Shown here: positions 62,160 through 64,000 of the stretch, piece by piece
Numbering within the stretch: the stretch's first letter is position 1
Layout of the letters: every line of letters begins with the position of its first letter
Assembly (NCBI RefSeq): GCF_011927725.1
Contig: NZ_JAATJC010000001.1
Location: 999,001-1,063,000, forward strand
Length of the DNA: 64,000 nt
Reading direction: 5' to 3'
Origin: Sphingomonas kaistensis
GTDB taxonomy: Bacteria > Pseudomonadota > Alphaproteobacteria > Sphingomonadales > Sphingomonadaceae
Program-made: the position numbers and the translations under genes
The notes under the pieces: model-generated
Database searches by the model: none
Seen by the model: the letters and a program-made list of their open reading frames with translations, nothing else
What the model was told of the DNA's origin: nothing

Positions 62160-63485
62160 ATGCCCGCCACCCAAGCTAGTCACCAGCGCCGCCTTCGCGC
62201 GTTCGATCCGGGCGGCGACCTGCCCCAGCGGTCGGCCGCGCTGTGGACCCTGGTCGAAGGGCATGAGCGCGCGATCGCCCGCAAGTTCTGGGAGCGTTAC
62301 CGCGAGCATTCGGTCGGATCGCAGACCTTCGACGACGCCAAGCTGGAGCAGCTGGCCGAGCGGATCGTGCCCTATCTGCGCAACAAGTTCCTGCGTCTGA
62401 CCGAGACCAAGTGGGTCGACACCGCCAAGAGCTATGTTGAGGACGCGATGAGCGCCAACGTATCGCTCACCACCCTGCTGGCCGGCCTGTCGGGGGAAGC
62501 CGAGGCGATGGTCGAGGCGATGCGCGGGGTGGTGGACGATTCGGCCGAGCGCGCGGCCGCGGCCCGCACCATCCACGAAGTGAAAATGGTCGAGATTGAC
62601 GTGTTCGTGGCCCACGCCATCCATTTCCAGGACCAGCGCCACGACGGCGAACGCCAGCAGAAGGCGGAAGAGTTCAACCGCCGCGTGGTGGCCTCGGTCG
62701 CCCGCGCCAGCAGCGACAGCGAGATGCTGCGCAGCCAGTCGAGCCAGACCGCCGCGGCGACCCGCGGCATGCTTGGCAAGACCAGCGAAGTCGCAGCAGC
62801 GGCCGAACAGTCTGCGGTGGCGATGCGCGAAGCGGCGCACACCGCGGCCGGCCTGATCCGGGCGATCGAGGACGCGCGCTCCGAAGTCGAGATTGCGGCG
62901 GGCGTGGCCAGCCGGGCCGGCGACCAGGCCGCCCAGGCGGTCAAGATCAGCCAGGCGCTGTCGACCCATGTCGAAGCGATCGAATCGATCCTCGGCCTGA
63001 TCCGCGACATTGCGGGCCAGACCAACCTCCTCGCGCTCAACGCCACCATCGAGGCGGCGCGGGCGGGCGACGCCGGGCGCGGCTTCGCGGTCGTCGCCCA
63101 AGAAGTGAAGAGCCTCGCCAGCCAGACGGCGCGGGCGACCGACGACATCACCACCAAGATCAGCGCGATCACCGCCGCGACCAAGCAGACGGTGGACGCC
63201 AACAGCTCGATCCAGGGCACCGTCGAGGAGGTCGAATCCTCCGCCGACCGGATCCGCCAGGCGATGGAATTGCAGGCCCAGACGGTGACCATGATCACCG
63301 CCGCGGTCGACGAAACCGCGCTTGCCGCCGATTCGATGAGCAGCACCATTGCCGCAATCCGTGCCGACACCGAGAATGTCGCCCGCGACATCGACGGGGT
63401 GGAGCAGGGCTTCGGCCGCTTCTCCGAACAGATCGGCGAATTCAAGAACGCGACGGCGGAATTCATCTCGAAGTTCGCCGCCTGA
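62160..63485 (+). CDS. Soluble methyl-accepting chemotaxis protein with globin-like sensor domain
   Basis: 441 residues, no membrane helix. N-terminal helical domain (about 25-165) of globin-coupled sensor shape: [21 protein letters not shown], then [21 protein letters not shown] and [11 protein letters not shown]. In HemAT-type sensors a proximal His lies in the central helix; here the corresponding stretch has no His, so heme binding is doubtful. The C-terminal signalling domain (about 210-440) has the hairpin tip [20 protein letters not shown], with GRGFAVVA(Q)EVK. AGGAG lies about ten bases before the ATG. The partner CheA/CheW genes are not in the window. Confidence 0.88.
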   Translation: MPATQASHQRRLRAFDPGGDLPQRSAALWTLVEGHERAIARKFWERYREHSVGSQTFDDAKLEQLAERIVPYLRNKFLRLTETKWVDTAKSYVEDAMSANVSLTTLLAGLSGEAEAMVEAMRGVVDDSAERAAAARTIHEVKMVEIDVFVAHAIHFQDQRHDGERQQKAEEFNRRVVASVARASSDSEMLRSQSSQTAAATRGMLGKTSEVAAAAEQSAVAMREAAHTAAGLIRAIEDARSEVEIAAGVASRAGDQAAQAVKISQALSTHVEAIESILGLIRDIAGQTNLLALNATIEAARAGDAGRGFAVVAQEVKSLASQTARATDDITTKISAITAATKQTVDANSSIQGTVEEVESSADRIRQAMELQAQTVTMITAAVDETALAADSMSSTIAAIRADTENVARDIDGVEQGFGRFSEQIGEFKNATAEFISKFAA

Positions 63486-63535
63486 CGCTGCTGTTGGTCA
63501 TTGCGGGGCAAGCTTCGCAATGACAGGGAAGGGGG

Positions 63536-64000
63536 ATGAACATCCTCCTCACCGGCGCGAGCCGGGGCATCGGCAAGGCCGCTGCCGACGCGCTCACCGC
63601 CGCCGGGCACAACGTCATCGGCACGTCGACCAGGGGCGGTGACGGCCTGATCGCCGCCGACTTCGCCGATCCCGCCGCCGCTTCCGCCTGCTGGGCCGAA
63701 GCGGTTCGGCGGGCCGGGCGGATCGACGCGCTGGTCAACAATGCCGGCGTCTATGAAGGCATCGCCGAGGATGCGCCCGAGGCCGAGTGGCAGGCCTCCT
63801 GGGCGCGCACGCTGCAGGTCAACCTGCAGGCCGCGGCGGACCTCTGCCGACAGGCGGTCGGACATTTTCAGGCAAATGGCGGCGGTCGGATCGTCAATGT
63901 CGCAAGCCGCGCCGGCTATCGCGGCGATTCGCCCCAGCACTGGCATTATGCGGCCTCCAAGGCGGCATTGATCGCGGTGACCAAGACCATTGCGCGCGGC
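63536..64000 (+). CDS. SDR-family oxidoreductase, FabG-like (3' end beyond window)
   Basis: The first 155 residues of a short-chain dehydrogenase/reductase. NAD(P) motif TGASRGIGK near residue 6, NNAG near residue 67, catalytic Ser (VASRAGY region) and the Y-A-A-S-K active-site pair. The small Arg at the Gly motif (TGASRGIG) favours NADPH. Substrate unknown; the family includes 3-oxoacyl-ACP reductase. GGGGG precedes the ATG as the ribosome binding site. The gene continues past the right edge. Confidence 0.85.
   Translation, partial: MNILLTGASRGIGKAAADALTAAGHNVIGTSTRGGDGLIAADFADPAAASACWAEAVRRAGRIDALVNNAGVYEGIAEDAPEAEWQASWARTLQVNLQAAADLCRQAVGHFQANGGGRIVNVASRAGYRGDSPQHWHYAASKAALIAVTKTIARG

Overview
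The window is a gene-dense, very GC-rich stretch of an alphaproteobacterial chromosome, most likely from a Sphingomonadaceae-type organism. Reasons: TonB-dependent receptors carrying the 'DIVVTG' type of N-terminal signature, a PEP-CTERM protein ending in a PEPTTWAMM tail, many PilZ proteins, protein similarity that reads as sphingomonad throughout, and typical alphaproteobacterial gene blocks (nadD-rsfS-rlmH-envC-ctpA; smc-dsbA-dciA beside mutY; lysC/ptsP; sdhCDA). I see about 62 protein genes (the two at the edges are partial), one tRNA, no insertion sequence, no prophage, no CRISPR array and no rRNA. No gap between genes exceeds 300 bases.

Layout. 0-6.2 kb: gshA (partial)-rsmE, an MFS transporter, a surface lipoprotein with its Slam-type outer-membrane exporter, and a PEP-CTERM protein. 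6.3-10.2 kb: a CadC-like winged-helix/TPR regulator convergent with a TonB-dependent receptor, then tRNA-Gly(UCC). 10.2-12.2 kb: an RsbQ-type alpha/beta hydrolase coupled to a soluble PAS histidine kinase. 12.2-15.6 kb: a minus-strand chain rlmB-alkA-FMN reductase-glpK. 15.6-20.5 kb: GST, a conserved hypothetical, two PilZ genes, a PAS-GGDEF-EAL protein and ubiG. 20.5-31.3 kb: lysC, a nitronate monooxygenase-like gene, a membrane J-domain protein, an outer-membrane barrel, ptsP, rodZ, cpoB/ybgF, tilS, another PilZ gene and a beta-lactamase-fold serine hydrolase. 31.5-41 kb: ftsH, two tandem paralogous small secreted proteins, a DUF3667 membrane protein, nadD-rsfS-rlmH-envC-like-ctpA-dsbB-coq7. 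41-45 kb: a DUF1206 membrane protein and a two-gene DNA-repair cassette (SPL-like radical SAM plus a DUF4130-UdgX fusion). 45-54 kb: a siderophore receptor under a Fur-box-like operator, smc-dsbA-like-dciA, mutY-nudC and a membrane cytochrome c. 54-64 kb: a LOG-family protein, prfC, a 29-residue ORF, a Gly-rich membrane protein, an alpha-hydroxy-acid oxidase, sdhCDA, a soluble chemotaxis transducer and an SDR (partial).

The three most interesting systems are (i) the lipoprotein/Slam pair at 3.07-5.37 kb, a candidate type XI-like surface lipoprotein export system outside its classical hosts; (ii) the RsbQ-like hydrolase plus PAS histidine kinase at 10.26-12.15 kb, which looks like a ligand-processing hydrolase feeding a kinase in place of the Bacillus RsbP phosphatase; and (iii) the radical SAM + DUF4130-UdgX cassette at 42.0-44.8 kb, where the UDG domain keeps the His-containing loop that gives UdgX its covalent uracil-DNA chemistry. 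Smaller oddities include a class A beta-lactamase fold without the general-base glutamate, a chemotaxis protein whose globin-like domain seems to lack a heme histidine, tandem two-cysteine secreted paralogs, a 29-residue ORF with a hairpin over its ribosome binding site, and an sdh operon that ends without sdhB.

All functional calls rest on reading motifs and family resemblance by eye; no database search was run.
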